In this document: positions 1-11,604 of the stretch, piece after piece
Numbering within the stretch: position 1 is the first letter of the stretch
How the letters are laid out: the number at the start of each line of letters is the position of its first letter
Source of the DNA: Drosophila miranda
Taxonomy: Eukaryota; Arthropoda; Insecta; Diptera; Drosophilidae
DNA length: 64,000 nt
NCBI RefSeq assembly: GCF_003369915.1
Contig: NW_022881614.1
Span: 868,001-932,000 of the forward strand
Reading direction: 5' to 3'
Notes under the pieces: generated by a model
The model's database searches: none
Told to the model about the DNA's origin: nothing
Seen by the model: the letters and a program-made list of their open reading frames with translations, nothing else
Position numbers and translations under genes: made by a program

Positions 1-1162
1 GGCATGGCATACCACCTGGCCGCAGAGCACATGTGGAGGATATACGCCCAGACGGTGGAGGAGGCCAACAGTGGCAAGTTCGACCGACTGCCCGACATGC
101 ACATCCTGTCCTGTGCGCTCAAGGTCCTTGCAACAACAGCCGGCTGTGCGGGCATCGAACGGCTGCGTCTCTCCACCGGCGGACACGGCTACCTGACTGC
201 TGCCAACATGAGCAACATCTACGGAAACGCTGTGGCAGCCTACACCTACAATGGCGAGAACACAGTGCTGCTCCTGCAGATTGGACGCGCTCTGGTCAAG
301 GCCTGGGCTGCGTTTGTGGAGAAGAAGCCCGTCTCGGTCTCCTACGGCTATTTTGCGACATCCATGCAGCTGAAGCAGTCCCCAAAGTGGGACAACTCCT
401 GGCAGTGCATCATCCAGGCTCTCCAGTATGCGGTCACTCAGTGAGTTCCAAATTGCTTTATCCGAGAATCACTTGTTTAACTTCTCCATTCTCCACTCTC
501 CATGCAGGAAGACTCGCATTGCCTTCGAGAACCTAGCAGAGCGCATGGCCAGTGGCCAGTCGCAAGGTGTGGCAGCCAACAACACAGGCATTGAACTGGC
601 CCGAGCAGCAGAGGTGGGTTGACTTTGCCTAAATTGTAGCTTTTTTCAACGATTATCTTCTATTTCCAATTACACATGGCCGTCAGTTTGTTTGCCAAAC
701 ATTCCTCGAGCAAGTCACAGGTCCCAATGCACAAAAGCGTTCGGCGGCTCTCAACAAGATTTTGGAGAATGTGCTGGAACTTTTCCTGGTCCAGACCGTG
801 CTCAATAACATGAACGATGTTCTGAGAGTAAGTAACATACTGTAGAGTGATCGAATCGACTAATATCTTACCGAATTCCAATCTCCATTCTCCACTCGCA
901 GTTTATCAGCCTCACCGATGCAGACCTCAAGTCACTGCAAAAACGCTTGGAGGTAGCTCTGGAGAAGTTCCGTCCCAATGCTGTGGCCGTTTGCGACGGC
1001 TTCGGCTTCCACGATCGCGTCCTCAACTCGGTGCTGGGCAGCTATGATGGCAATGTCTATCCCCGACTGTTCGATTCGGCCAAGCGCAGCACCATGAACC
1101 AAAAGCCAGTCCAGAAGTCCTTCGAGACCTATCTGAAGCCTCTGATGAAGGCTAATCTGTAA
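1..1162 (+). CDS. acyl-CoA oxidase, 3' part (last four exons), Acox57D-type
   Basis: The gene enters from the left edge, so the N-terminal FAD and substrate domains are missing. I see four exons joined in one frame: up to 440, 508-613, 687-827 and 902-1162. All introns are 67-74 nt with GTGAGT/GTGGGT/GTAAGT donors and pyrimidine-rich CAG acceptors. The product contains the acyl-CoA oxidase signature around LSTGGHGYL and the typical helical C-terminal domain. The family oxidises acyl-CoA to trans-2-enoyl-CoA with production of H2O2 in peroxisomes. The protein ends in ANL, at best a weak variant of the peroxisomal SKL-type signal. No frameshift or premature stop is visible in this part. Synteny with mei-S332 and Vrp1 (2R 57-58 in D. 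melanogaster) points to one of the Acox57D paralogues, but I cannot tell which. Confidence 0.9.
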
Positions 1163-1228
1163 ATTGTCCCGCGCCAGGTCATGCTATATCTTTGATCTGT
1201 TTGGTTTATCTATCGATAATATACGATA

Positions 1229-1234
1229 AATAAA
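1229..1234 (+). terminator. polyadenylation signal of the acyl-CoA oxidase gene
   Basis: An AATAAA hexamer lies 67 nt after the stop codon at 1162, a normal distance for a short Drosophila 3' UTR. Confidence 0.6.
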
Positions 1235-1930
1235 TTTGAATAACCGAAAAATCTTTGGTTGTAATGGCTAGACATTTTAATCTGTTGAAAACCGTTCCTT
1301 AAGCAGCCTTAAATCCTGGTAGCATCCGATGAGAGTGAGCGTTGAGATACTCGCATACTTAAAGGCGTAAAGGCAAATCCATAGTTTATATCTGCTTCGA
1401 AATTTGTCAAGAATGTTAATGTTCCACTTGCATGAACAACATACAGTGTTACTGGTTCTTTGCAGGAGTGAACATAGCCACGACCTTCATGTGTATGATA
1501 ATGGCATCTGTTCAAGTTCACAAATACAATACCTAAACCCAGAAGGATAAAAGGATGCATAAACGAAGTAAGATTTTTTTTGTGCCTCCAATGCGGATTA
1601 TTGTGCTCTTTAAACAGACCAAATTTACGTCGAATTCATATCTTCCTTCAGCAATCCTACAATGTTATAATCCTTCCATTCTCGTTTTGTTCATTTCGAT
1701 AGTCGACAGGCGATTTTATTGTTCATGGAGCGTTTCGCATTAGTGTAAGCTTATGCTACATACAACATGGAAACTCGAAAACTTTCGCAAAAGGGTCACG
1801 GGAAATGGAATTAGTTGCATTATCAACAACATTCTAAGATTTAACATAAGTACTCGTACTTAGATTATAAATAATTTAAAGTGTTTTTGCGGTGATCGGT
1901 GACCGCGTTCAGACCCTCTGGCCCTCTGGC
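1235..1930. other. intergenic / 3' UTR of the convergent gene
   Basis: No gene is supported here. The stretch separates two convergent genes. The right end probably holds the 3' UTR of the minus-strand gene ending at 1931. The short open frames show no protein-like composition. Confidence 0.5.
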
Positions 1931-4900
1931 TTACTGGCCGCCGGCACGCTGCACATTGTCGAATGGGACCAAAACGCCTGGAGGACCGCCAAAGCGACTC
2001 GAATGGCTGGTGGAGTCTGGCTGTTGCGTCTGCTGTGGCTGCTGGAAGGGTCTCGGCTCGGCCTGAACAGAGAGAACACCGTTGGGTGCACCGAAGCCGC
2101 CGGTGTAGCGACCTGGGTTGACAGTAGGACGAGCCCTGTTGGCCTTGAGTGTGATACTGAATTCGTGCTGGTTTCCGGCCACGTAGGTGCCAGCACTGCT
2201 GTCCGGACTGTTGGCTGCTCCGGGATTGGTGTTGGCGCCGGAGCCGGAAGAGCTTTGGGCCTGGGGCCGCAGCAGACCCACTGGGGCGCCAAATCCTCCT
2301 GTATACTTGCCACTGTTCCTGGGGGCGTCGATGTGTCTGATGGAAGATAACATCAGATGGTGGTCTCTCGGGGGTATTGATGGCGTACTCACCTTTGCGC
2401 TGTCCACTGATCGGGGTGCTGATCACTTTTCCCTCGTCGCTCTTCGTGTACTCCACCTTCTTGGTGACGCCCTCAGTGGAGCCGCCGGCATTGAAGGGCG
2501 GGAACTGGTCCTCGGGGCCGGCCTTAGGCGCCTGGTTCTGGGCGGCGGACTGAATGCCTTGGGTATCAAAGCGTGCTGCAACATTGGTGATAAAGTTTGT
2601 ACTAGGATTTTGTGGGACGGAGCTGCTCGTGCTGCTGGAAGCGAAGAACGAGGTGGATTCATCGCTGGGCTTGTCAGCTGGCGGCACCAGTACCAGCGGC
2701 GGCTCTGGGCTCTCATTGGTGCTGCTGAGACTGCTGTCGATGCCCTGGGCGGTGCCTGGAAGCGGAAGCGAGACTTTGGATGGAAAAGCGGAGGAGACGG
2801 AGGCCGCAGCTGGGGCTGCTCTGGTCGGGATTGGTGTTGGTGTTGGTGGGATGGTCGGGGAGCGTGATGCTGCTGGCTCAAAGCCCTGGGGCCTAAAGTC
2901 AATTGGCTTACTACCTCCCTCCGGCTGCGTCAAAGCTGCCTCCTTGAAGTTGTCCGGATTGTAGGGCACTCCTGGTCCCACGTCCGGATAGTCGAAGTCC
3001 CGCAGCCAGGCCGGCACCGTTGACGAATCAAATGGGCTGTTGTCCTCCGCTGTCGTGGGCGTGGTTGCCGTTCCCGTGGCTCCCTTCAGGAGATCTGTGT
3101 GGTGAGTGGTTGTGATCAGTTTCGTTTTCTGTGTTTTTGTTGTGTGCTGTGGTTGGGTGCTGTGCGTTGTTGTATGGGTATGGGCCCTGGTGGTACTAGT
3201 TGTGGTGCTCGGCGTCGTATGCAATGGCGCAGGCTCAGCCGTCGGTGGCGGCGTCAACTGAATGTTGTTGAGCTCCACGAACGGCTCGTACGGCGGCTCC
3301 AAATCGTCAGCCAGCGTGTGATTGTACTGGTCATTGTCCTTGGGCACGATAAAGGTGACGGCCACGTCAAGGTCCGGATCGGTGACTTCCTGCAGCCAGG
3401 GGGGCAGCGTGTACGCGTACTCCTCGTTGTTGTCCAGTCTGTAGAAGGTGGACGGATCCAAGGGGGTGGTGCTGCGGGGCGTTGGCTGCACTGTCGTCGT
3501 TCTTCTTGTCGTTGTGAATGGTCTTGGTGTCGTTGATCTCCTTGTTGTGCTGGTTGTTGTTGTAGTTGGTGCTTTTGTTGTTGTTGTTGTTGCTGTCGTC
3601 ATTGGGGGCTGAGTAGTGCTCGTACTCCGCGGCCTTGGCGTCGTCGTCGTGCTTCTGGTGGTGCTATAGTGCGCCGTTCCGCGATGGCGATTAGAAAATC
3701 TACCACCCGCATTGCTCGGCGTCGTGCTGCCCAGATGTGCATTGGTTCCATGAGCCTCCGCTCCATCCCGCTGCAGCGGCACCACCGACACCTGGCCCTG
3801 CGTCTGTTGGTGCGGCACAGGGGCCGCCGGCGTCAGGGCCTTGCCGCTGCTCAGACTCAGGCGAATGTTGTGAATGGCAGGATCCTCCACTCCTAGCACG
3901 TACCGCGTCGGCTGTTGCTCGGTGATTATCAGTGGCTCCAAGGTCGGGGCAGGGGCGGTGACAGGGTCTGTGAGATGCGGCGGCAACAGGTCCCAGGCGA
4001 TGACACTCAGGGGCGCTGCATTCGGTGCCGAAGTCCATAGCACTGGGCCGCCAATGTCCGGATCCTGACGCTCCAACTCTCGGATATACTCGGGCAGTGT
4101 TCCACTGGCCACCAGCGGCTCCTGGACGCTCTCCTCTTGCTGCTGCTGGATCGGCACCAGCTGGGCCTGTTCCACCTCCACATCTGTGGTGACAGTCGTC
4201 GTGCTGGGGGATGGACTATGCTTTGGTGGTGTTAGTGATGTGGCTGGTATTGGTGCTGGTGCGGATGCAGATGCAGATACGGATGCGGATACGGATGCTG
4301 GGGCTCGTGCGAATGAGTTCTGATCGGTGCCCGTGTCCAGGCCCACTGCGATGGCATCTAGTTGGGAATGATTCGTATTTGAGTATTTCACATCTAACAG
4401 AGGTCTGGATCCTGGATTTGGATTCGAAGACAGTGAGGAAGGCGGAGAGGACGGGTACGAGGGGCAAGGACAGAGATTGAGACTGGGACTGGGACTGCGA
4501 CTGGTTGGGGATGCTGTACTAATCTGTGTAATGATTGAGTTGTGGCCAAAGAGATTCAGCCGGAGCAGGGTAAAAGTGGGCGGGGAATGACGGGGACTGG
4601 GCGGGGCAATGGCATATTGAGTGGAAGTGGAGTTGGAACTGGCTTTGCTGTGGGTTTCAGGTGAATCGCGCTTAAAGAGCTTCCCCGCAATTTTATTTGT
4701 GGTTTCTGGGTTTAGTGCTTCTACATGAGTGGTGCTAATTGTGGGTGAGCGGGTGCTAGTGCGGGTTCTAGTGCTTGTGAGTGGTGCAACCAAGGCATTT
4801 GTGTCTGTTGTGTCTGTTGGTGTTTGCAGTGCACCGTTCGCGGCAGTCCCTGCTGCACCGCTGGTCGCTGCTGCTCGCGTTGGACTGGCCGTCGCTCTGG

Positions 4901-5203
4901 CTGCAGCTGCATCTCTTGCTGTTGCTATTCCTGTTGTCAACTCACCAATGTGGGGCGGGAGCAGATCATCTGCCGGCTGTCGGATCTCCGTGATGCCGGA
5001 CGCATAGGTAGGCATCTCGAACTGGAGGCCCTGGGCGCTGACTACCTTGCGCCCGTCGGGCGTGTCGATGGGGCGCAGTCCCGCGATCGCATTGCCGTAA
5101 CTGTCGACGGACCTCTGGCCGCCCACTCCGGCCCCATTGAATGCCTCCGCCGTCTGCGCCAGTGGCGGCTGCAGCTCTAAGGCGAATGGCGAGGGCCGTA
5201 CAT
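1931..5203 (-). CDS. secreted mucin-like Thr/Pro/Ser-rich protein, exons 2-4
   Basis: I do not recognise this gene. Suggested exons on the minus strand are 5203-4946, 4183-2393 and 2336-1931. The acceptor at 5203 follows a strong C/T tract. Every intron interrupts a codon after its first base, and each join makes an Asp codon, which supports the model. The open frame continues through 4945-4184 and upstream of 5203, but those parts are low-complexity and fit better as introns. The protein has a Thr-rich mucin-like centre, three loosely similar motifs (LPEYIRELERQDPDIGGP, LPPWLQEVTDPDLD, VPAWLRDFDYPDVGPG) and C-terminal repeats KYTGGFGAPVGLL, RYTGGFGAPNGVL and RFGGPPGVL. The last exon's repeat-bearing frame is one base out from the spliced frame. 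A C5 run at about 2321-2325 is the likely place, so this is either a 1-nt loss or a consensus error. The first exon is at 18637-18733. Confidence 0.6.
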
Positions 5204-6540
5204 CTGCGGGAGGAGAGGGGAGGGGGGGTTGGTTGCTGGTTTCAGTGGCTTGCAAAACCTCTTCAGAGAGTTCAAAGGTGTTAGAAGCAGATGCAGAAGC
5301 AAAAGCAGAAGAGTACAGAGTACCGAGTACCGCGACGAGGACGATGAAGTAGCTGATGGGGTAGATGGTGGGGTTTCTGGGTGACAGATGAGTCAGCCGC
5401 GGGAGGCTCTTGGGCAATTTTCCTGCCACTTGCCACTTGCCGCTTGCCTCCTCCTCTTGCCTCTTGCCGCTGATTGATTGACATTGACTGAGATGGGCCA
5501 TACATTTGGATGGATAGATGTCTCTCCTCTGGATGGGTGATTCTGTTGTGACTATTGTGACTGTTGTGTGGTGCTGAGGTGCTGTTGCTGTGAAGGTGCT
5601 TTGCCATGCAATGTGGCTTCTGTTAGTTACACAAAGGTCTGCCACCAACAAAAATTCAATTTTAAAAGTTAGTCACTGACTACGATTGCTTGTGCATGTG
5701 TGTGTGTGTGTTGAAGGTGTGGATGCTGTGTGTGTTTGTGTGGTTGTGTGGGTGGGACAGGTGTTCAACGGTATGGCATGCAAGCAAAATGGCCACCAAG
5801 TTCGTTGCCTAAGTCTTTTGTTTTCGCCTCCAATTGTTGGTCCAGTTAGGGCACAGTTACAGTGCGTTTCATAGTCCACTATACGATAAAGCTGCCATAG
5901 AAAGGAGGTGCCTAACAGTAGGGGGAAAGCCCGCAGCTGTAGGAAAAACCTATCAATTATCTGCTGAGAAAACAGAACCCACCGCTATCACAGGTGCACG
6001 AAACGCACTGTACCCTCCCGCCTATCAATTAGCGTATGAGGTTTTCATTGTTCCTACCCCTGGGACTGTGGGAAGCCATGTGACAGGGGCCCGGCACTGG
6101 CGGGTCAATTCAATGGCCAAATTAATTGTTAATCATCGACGACCCTCCCGACAGACAGTATTTTCGTTATGTGTTGGAGACTGTGTTACAGTCGGCGGTT
6201 CTGTGCGGTGCGCTCGTGCCGTGTGCGAATAATTAATAACAATTTACTTGGAGGCTTGCACAGTTCTCCATTCTCAGCCAAGTGGCGATTTGATCTACGA
6301 TTGCTGAGATTTGTGATCCCTGCCTCGATTGCTCGATTCCTGTTTACATCGGAATAACTGAATAATATTTTAATAAGTCACTTCCCCTCTACAGCTCACT
6401 CTCTCTTTCTGTGGGGGAATTCTGGAAATGCGGTTTCTGCTCGGAAACTCGTCTGTGACTAAGCCTCAAACTGAATGCCAGATCATGATGGGCGTTCCAT
6501 TCATTCGATTTGCTTAGTCTTTGGCATTGGCTAGTTAGTT
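5204..6540. other. proximal part of the long intron, left of the retrotransposon
   Basis: Apart from a G/T-rich simple stretch (about 5694-5760, TGTGTG-type) and a C/T tract on the minus strand before the acceptor at 5203, I see no supported feature. The open frame reading through 5204-5651 carries a hydrophobic segment, but no good start, and is treated as intron. The last four bases (AGTT, 6537-6540) are the left copy of the target-site duplication of the element that follows. Confidence 0.45.
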
Positions 6541-8697
6541 TGTAATGTGCCAGAAATTCATATTCGTAGAGGTGTGAGAGTGTATGTACGGATGGAGGTT
6601 GTACATACTTTTTTTGACGGTCAGACACCAATAGTATAGCAGGATTTCGGAACGTGTACCTCTAGCTATGCTCTAACTAGCTCGCCGGAATGTCGTGGGA
6701 TCTTTCCTACTCTCCTATCTGCTATACGAACACATTCGCAATTTTTTAATGTTTCAAAAGGAACTCTACCAAAGAAATCAAAAAGAAAATAATGTGAATT
6801 TTAACTAACTGTTTAACCGACTACCGACAAATAGTCAGGCTATATTCCGTCGCTCTTGGGGAACTCAGATGACTTTGACCCCTTCTCTACCCTCCCTACC
6901 TTTGTATGCCGTTTAATCGACAGCATAACCCTAATCGAGCGCATCTCTATTTGATCATCGGACTTCCTCAGGCTCTACTCAGGACAAACACGAAAGGTTT
7001 AATGTTCCATTATTATCTACTAATTATTATTTAATAATTTAAAATTTAAGGGTTTGGACTTCATGGTTTTCCAGATAAGTATAAACTTAGCATAAAGTAA
7101 TTAAATAAAGAAGGAGGAAATAGTAGTAAGTTATACCTAGTTATATGTGTATATGTATATAGGACTTATGTGTAGAGAATATGGCGTAAAAGAAATTAAA
7201 TTGGAAAGAAGAGACAAATATGATAATTATATAACTAGAAGGCAAACGTGAAAGAAAAATTAGTAGCCGATCCGCTTTAAATTATGGCACGGATATGGTT
7301 GTTTCATATACCGGAATAGAAGTTTTATAAGACAGATATATATTTCGAAAATACTCGAGAATTCCGTTTAAGGAAGTTCGTAACTCACTCATACTTTATA
7401 CGAATTATCCGGCGTGTCCGTTGAGCTCAAGGGGCGACGTAGGAACATATTCTGAGGAAGGGAGAAAAATTATGAATATACAGGTCTTCACTTCTAATTC
7501 GGATGAAACACCGATTTTCTTTCCATTTCCATACCCGTACGACGACGATTTGCCACTCAACGGCTGATCTTAAAAAAAAAATGTGGTTTTCATATGCGCT
7601 AATTTCTAATTATGGGTAATTATATACATTATTGGGTTTTTTTTTTTCTTTTTAAATCTATACAATACAAAAATAGTTAGTGCGTAGCCTAATCTTTAAT
7701 AAATGGAAAATCTCATGACGAGACTCAAAACTAATACTTTGGTACATTTTCACACGACGACTATTAAACGGAAGTGTGGATCGCCGCAGAATGATGTTTT
7801 ATTTTCACAGTTTGAGAACCACTACACACACTGCGAAGAACTACATGCGAAAGCCTTAGCCGCGCGCTTGATTCATAAGCGAGAAGGGTGACAAGGGCGG
7901 CATATTAGTTTCTCCGAACTCGCAAGAAAACCATTCTTCTCGTCTTACTCCAAAATGTACTTCAGCTCAAGTATGCATCCACATAACTTCGGGTTTCACT
8001 CTAGTATATCTTTGAACGGCTCTTTCTGGTTTATTTGGTTGTAGTTATCGTTGGTTTATGTAGATGCTGGTTCCTGGGAAATCCGAGGTCTTTCCCAGAT
8101 CTACTAAGAAATCGATGGACTTTGACGACCTCGTTCTTGGAGGTGTCGAACGTAGTAAGATTTCCAGCCCTTTTATTTTTCTTAATCCAAAACTTCAATT
8201 TACTTGGCACGTGTTTGATTGCACCACGTTTTCAAATTCACTTGTATATATATATTTGTATAAAAAGACACATCCGAATTCGCACAGCTTCACTATAGCA
8301 ATGATCTAGCCAGCAGTTCTATTACTTGCATTAGCCCTTACGATCGGAACTTTACCTTCCACAACCAACGGGGTAATCGTACGATTTTAGACAAAGCTTA
8401 CACCTTGCTTCCCTAGATAACGGAGTAATCGTACGATGCTAAGCAAAGCTTACACATAGCTTCCACGACTAACGGAGTAATCGTATGATTTCTAGTAAAG
8501 CTTTAAAACATAACTCCCACAAATCCACGCTGCTTCTCTAAATTAGACATTAAGCTCTTCAATGGAAGCTTTAACTACTGCTCTCTTGTAATTGATCTCT
8601 TATCTTGTTTTTGTAAAGAGCAGAGTTAATGTTAAACGCGAGGGCCGTACTTCCCAAGCTGTTCTCTGGAGTTTTAGAGTCACAACTGGCCACTACA
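6541..8697 (-). repeat. 3' LTR of the 6.5-15.9 kb retrotransposon
   Basis: This is the left copy (2157 bp), starting TG and ending CA. It is shorter than the right copy mainly because of a short indel near 6739. Small open frames inside it occur in both LTRs only because the LTRs are copies. Confidence 0.9.
8362..8515. repeat. three direct repeats of about 52 bp inside the LTR, each with a palindromic core
   Basis: The motif GTAATCGTACGAT occurs at 8372 and 8424, with a variant at 8476 (TATGAT instead of TACGAT), so the period is 52 bp. Each copy is followed by AAAGCTT. The core ATCGTACGAT is a perfect 10-bp palindrome in the first two copies. The same array is present in the other LTR at about 15582-15735. 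Spacing and palindromy suggest protein-binding sites in the LTR control region. Confidence 0.75.
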
Positions 8698-8757
8698 CCA
8701 CAGTTGAGGAAGCGCTAGTTTTAACTGGCGAAGCCTAAACGGAAAAAGGACAGTTGC

Positions 8758-9954
8758 CTAGTGTTTCACTTGTATGTCTTTGAGGTGAAATATTCCTAAG
8801 TTTTTACCCTGTTCGTTCTTCAGTTGATAATAGGATGAGCCAACTCGTCTAGATACCACGGCTGAAATAAAAACCGGCGCTAACTTTGCATTGAACTTTT
8901 TAACAGCGTTGCTTTGGCAGAAATTGCGGGCAAGTACTGGCTCTCCAACCTTAAACTCTACTTTCCGACAGCGTAGATTATATCGCCTAGCATTTTGTTC
9001 ATGTGACTCTTTCACCTTTTTCTTTGCCGATTCGCGAATAATTTGTAGTGCTTCCGGATAACTAATGCGGCTATCCTCCGATAAGAGTCTTAAGCGGCGA
9101 AGCAACTCATAGTCTGTGCCATTCAGAATCATATTTTGTCCAAAGGTTAGGAAATAGGGCGAGTACCCGGTGCTTTTTTTGAATGTTGGATCTGAGAGCA
9201 GCACTGATTTCCGGTAATTTGGTATCCCAAGTGGGATGATCCCGGCTTATGTAAGCTCTTATAGCTGCTAACACCGATCTATTGAGTCTCTCACTGGCAT
9301 TCGCCTGTGGTGAATATATCGCCGTACGAATATGTTGTATCCCAAAGCGGGTTAGAAAAGCCTGAAAGGCTCCAGAAACGAATTGAGATACGTTATCTGT
9401 TAATATCACCTCGGGGACTCCAAATGTACAGAACAAATAATTTTCGAGGTAATCGCACACCCGATTGGAAGTAAACACCCTAAGCGGGCATAGGAAATGA
9501 AATTTTGTGAAGTGATCTACGATAATAAGTAAACCAATATGCCCTTTCTTGGATCGGGGATATGGACCCAGCAAATCCATATAAAGCTTTTGAAACGGAC
9601 GATCAGACCCCATTGGTTTTCCCATGGGTGGTTTCAACACGGTGTTCGGGTGTTTGGTGTGACGACACACTTCACAATGAGTTACATACTCACGTATTTG
9701 CTTGTTCATTTTTGGCCAAAACAAATATCTTTTAATCTTTTCGATGGTTTTCCCTACTCCACTGTGGGCGGCATTGGGCGGTCCCGTGAGATTACACCTT
9801 GGGTGAGTTCCCTAGGAATCCACAATTTCCAAGATAGATTATCTACACCATTATTTCCCTGATCAGGTTCGGTTCTTTTGTAGACAAAATCATTGAGAAT
9901 CTTCAAGTCTGGTAATTTGTCTTGCTTAGCGCGAATATTATCAATTAAGGTCAT
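8758..9954 (-). pseudogene. pol: integrase, frameshifted
   Basis: Three frames together make one integrase: 9954-9754 (linker and first His of the H2C2 region), 9724-9107 (rest of the H2C2 finger, THCEVC, and the DDE core with MDLLGPY, ILTDNVSQF and SPQANASERLN) and 9204-8758 (C-terminal domain ending at the LTR). The DDE residues look present. Note DNVSQF, where most relatives have a Gly after Asn. Frame changes occur near 9740 and 9150. The element ends directly after this gene, without env. Confidence 0.8.
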
Positions 9955-9967
9955 ATATTCTGGTGAT

Positions 9968-10927
9968 TTAAAGATTTAAAGATCCTGAGAAATCAGGAGT
10001 AGACAAAATGGGAGCTGACGTCAAGCACTGTTTAAGTTTTTCAAATGCCTGATTGGCCAAAGGGTTCCACGCATACGCTTTCGGTTTCTTTAATAGTTCT
10101 GTGAGGGCGCAACTTACCGTTGCATAATTGTCGACGAAACGACGGGACCACCCAGCAAGACCAAGGAATCGTCGCAATTGTTTCACCGTCTTGGGAACGG
10201 GGAATTCTTTAATAGCTTCAATTTTACTCGGATCCGTCTTTACCTGTCCGTATCCAATGATGAACCCCAGATACTTAATCTCACGCATGCAAAAGTGCGA
10301 CTTGGCAATGTTTATCGTAAGATTAGCCTTTCGTAAGTGTACTGCAACTTCTCTCAGTAACATTAAATGGGATTCGAAATCGTCTGATAAAATTAGTAAG
10401 TCATCGAGGTAAACAAACACTCTCGTACGCAAGTTAGCAGGTATTACCTTATCCATTAAACGACAGAGGGTTTGTGAGGCATTGGTTAGACCAAAAGGCA
10501 TAACTTTGTATTGATACAGCGGTCGGTTAGGTATGGTAAACGCGGTGTATTGGCGTGAAGACTCCTCTAGGGGAATTTGCCAATAAGCATGCTTCATATC
10601 GAGTCCCGTTATGTATTTGGCGGGTGGCAATCGACTGAGTATCCCATCTATATGGGGAAGGGGGTATGCATCTTTTCGGGTATATTTGTTGATCTCTCGA
10701 GAATCAAGGCATAACCTATTCTTGTTCCCTTTCTTTACTAGGACGCAATTGCTACTCCATGGACTATTTGAAGGTTCTATCACGCCCAGCTTAATCATCT
10801 TCTCTACTTCTTCGAACATCACTTTCTCTTTCGCGGGGAAATGGGCCAATGTCGTTGTTTGACGGGTACTTCGGCATTGATTACCATAGAATGTTGTATT
10901 AGGTGTGTACGACCTAGTCCGTCGCAT
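9968..10927 (-). pseudogene. pol: reverse transcriptase domain, RNase H missing
   Basis: The frame covers nearly the whole RT: the NRLCLDSREIN segment, GLDMKHAYWQIPLE, MPFGLTNA and the catalytic box VYLDDLLI, then the thumb up to PDFSGSL. At that point RNase H should begin with a TDAS-type motif, but a stop follows and the next readable protein (at 9954) already belongs to the linker before integrase. About 400-500 bp of RNase H is therefore deleted, and the junction sits in a TTTAAATC direct repeat. The N-terminal part of RT joins the protease frame across a frameshift near 10840. Confidence 0.8.
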
Positions 10928-11330
10928 TCATATGACGGGAAGGTTCTTATTACCGCCTCTAATTTGTTCCTTTGTTCTTCATTTAGGGAATGCATTTTAG
11001 GCGTTTCCTTCATAATCGTGTCGTCTCTATTCTCCAAACAGCTCACAGTTCCTTCTCGGGTCAATAATTGGGATAGAAGACCGAAGTCTTTCCAAAAGTC
11101 AACTCCTAAATAAACATCTTGCTTTAAATCTGGTATGATAAAGAACTCTACTTCCTTAACTATTTTACGGAATTCAATCGGGACCACCAATTTGGACACT
11201 ACGGTACAAACACTTCTGAGATTGTGGGTGATGTGCTAAAAAGGTTCCTGCTCACCCACCCAAACAACTAATGGTTGCTCCTGAATCCAGCAAAGCCTTA
11301 TAAGTTTGCCCTTCGATCATTACCTCCGTG
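10819..11330 (-). pseudogene. pol: aspartic protease region, broken
   Basis: On the minus strand, around 11265-11310, a retropepsin active site is readable (LLDSGATISC). A stop follows within a few codons. The rest of the protease (VYLGVDFWKDFGLL, usual position of the ILG motif) resumes in another frame at 11199-10819 and runs towards RT. At least one frameshift or small deletion near 11205-11260 separates the halves, so no functional protease can be made from this copy. Confidence 0.7.
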
Positions 11331-11604
11331 TACAATCGGTTATCTGAACTCAGAATAACTGCTGAGACTAAACGTTTTCGAACAGATTGGACCTTTTTTC
11401 AGAACGCTCGTCTCCGGACCGTCGATCGTTTGGGCTTAACTATCAATTTAAACCACGTATTCACATTTTCTGAATCTAACTCTTTGCTCTCCATCGTTTG
11501 AGTCACTACATCTATACCTGTACAAATTTGGTGTAGTATCATATCCGGTTTTACGTCAACTACCCCTTCGGAAAGCCCTCTTAAGGTAGTTGGTTTACTT
11601 TCGT

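Noticed and set aside
1860-5651. One 1263-codon minus-strand frame as a single-exon gene
   Set aside because: Strong splice sites at 5203, 4945/4183 and 2392/2336 with equal phase divide it. The parts upstream of 5203 and from 4945 to 4184 are low-complexity and look intronic.
7703-8309. Small plus-strand frames inside the LTR, repeated at 14923-15529
   Set aside because: They recur only because the two LTRs are copies. They are antisense to the element and have no protein-like pattern.
8362-8515. Evenly spaced repeats as a CRISPR array
   Set aside because: Three copies only, inside a eukaryotic LTR, with similar rather than unique spacers.
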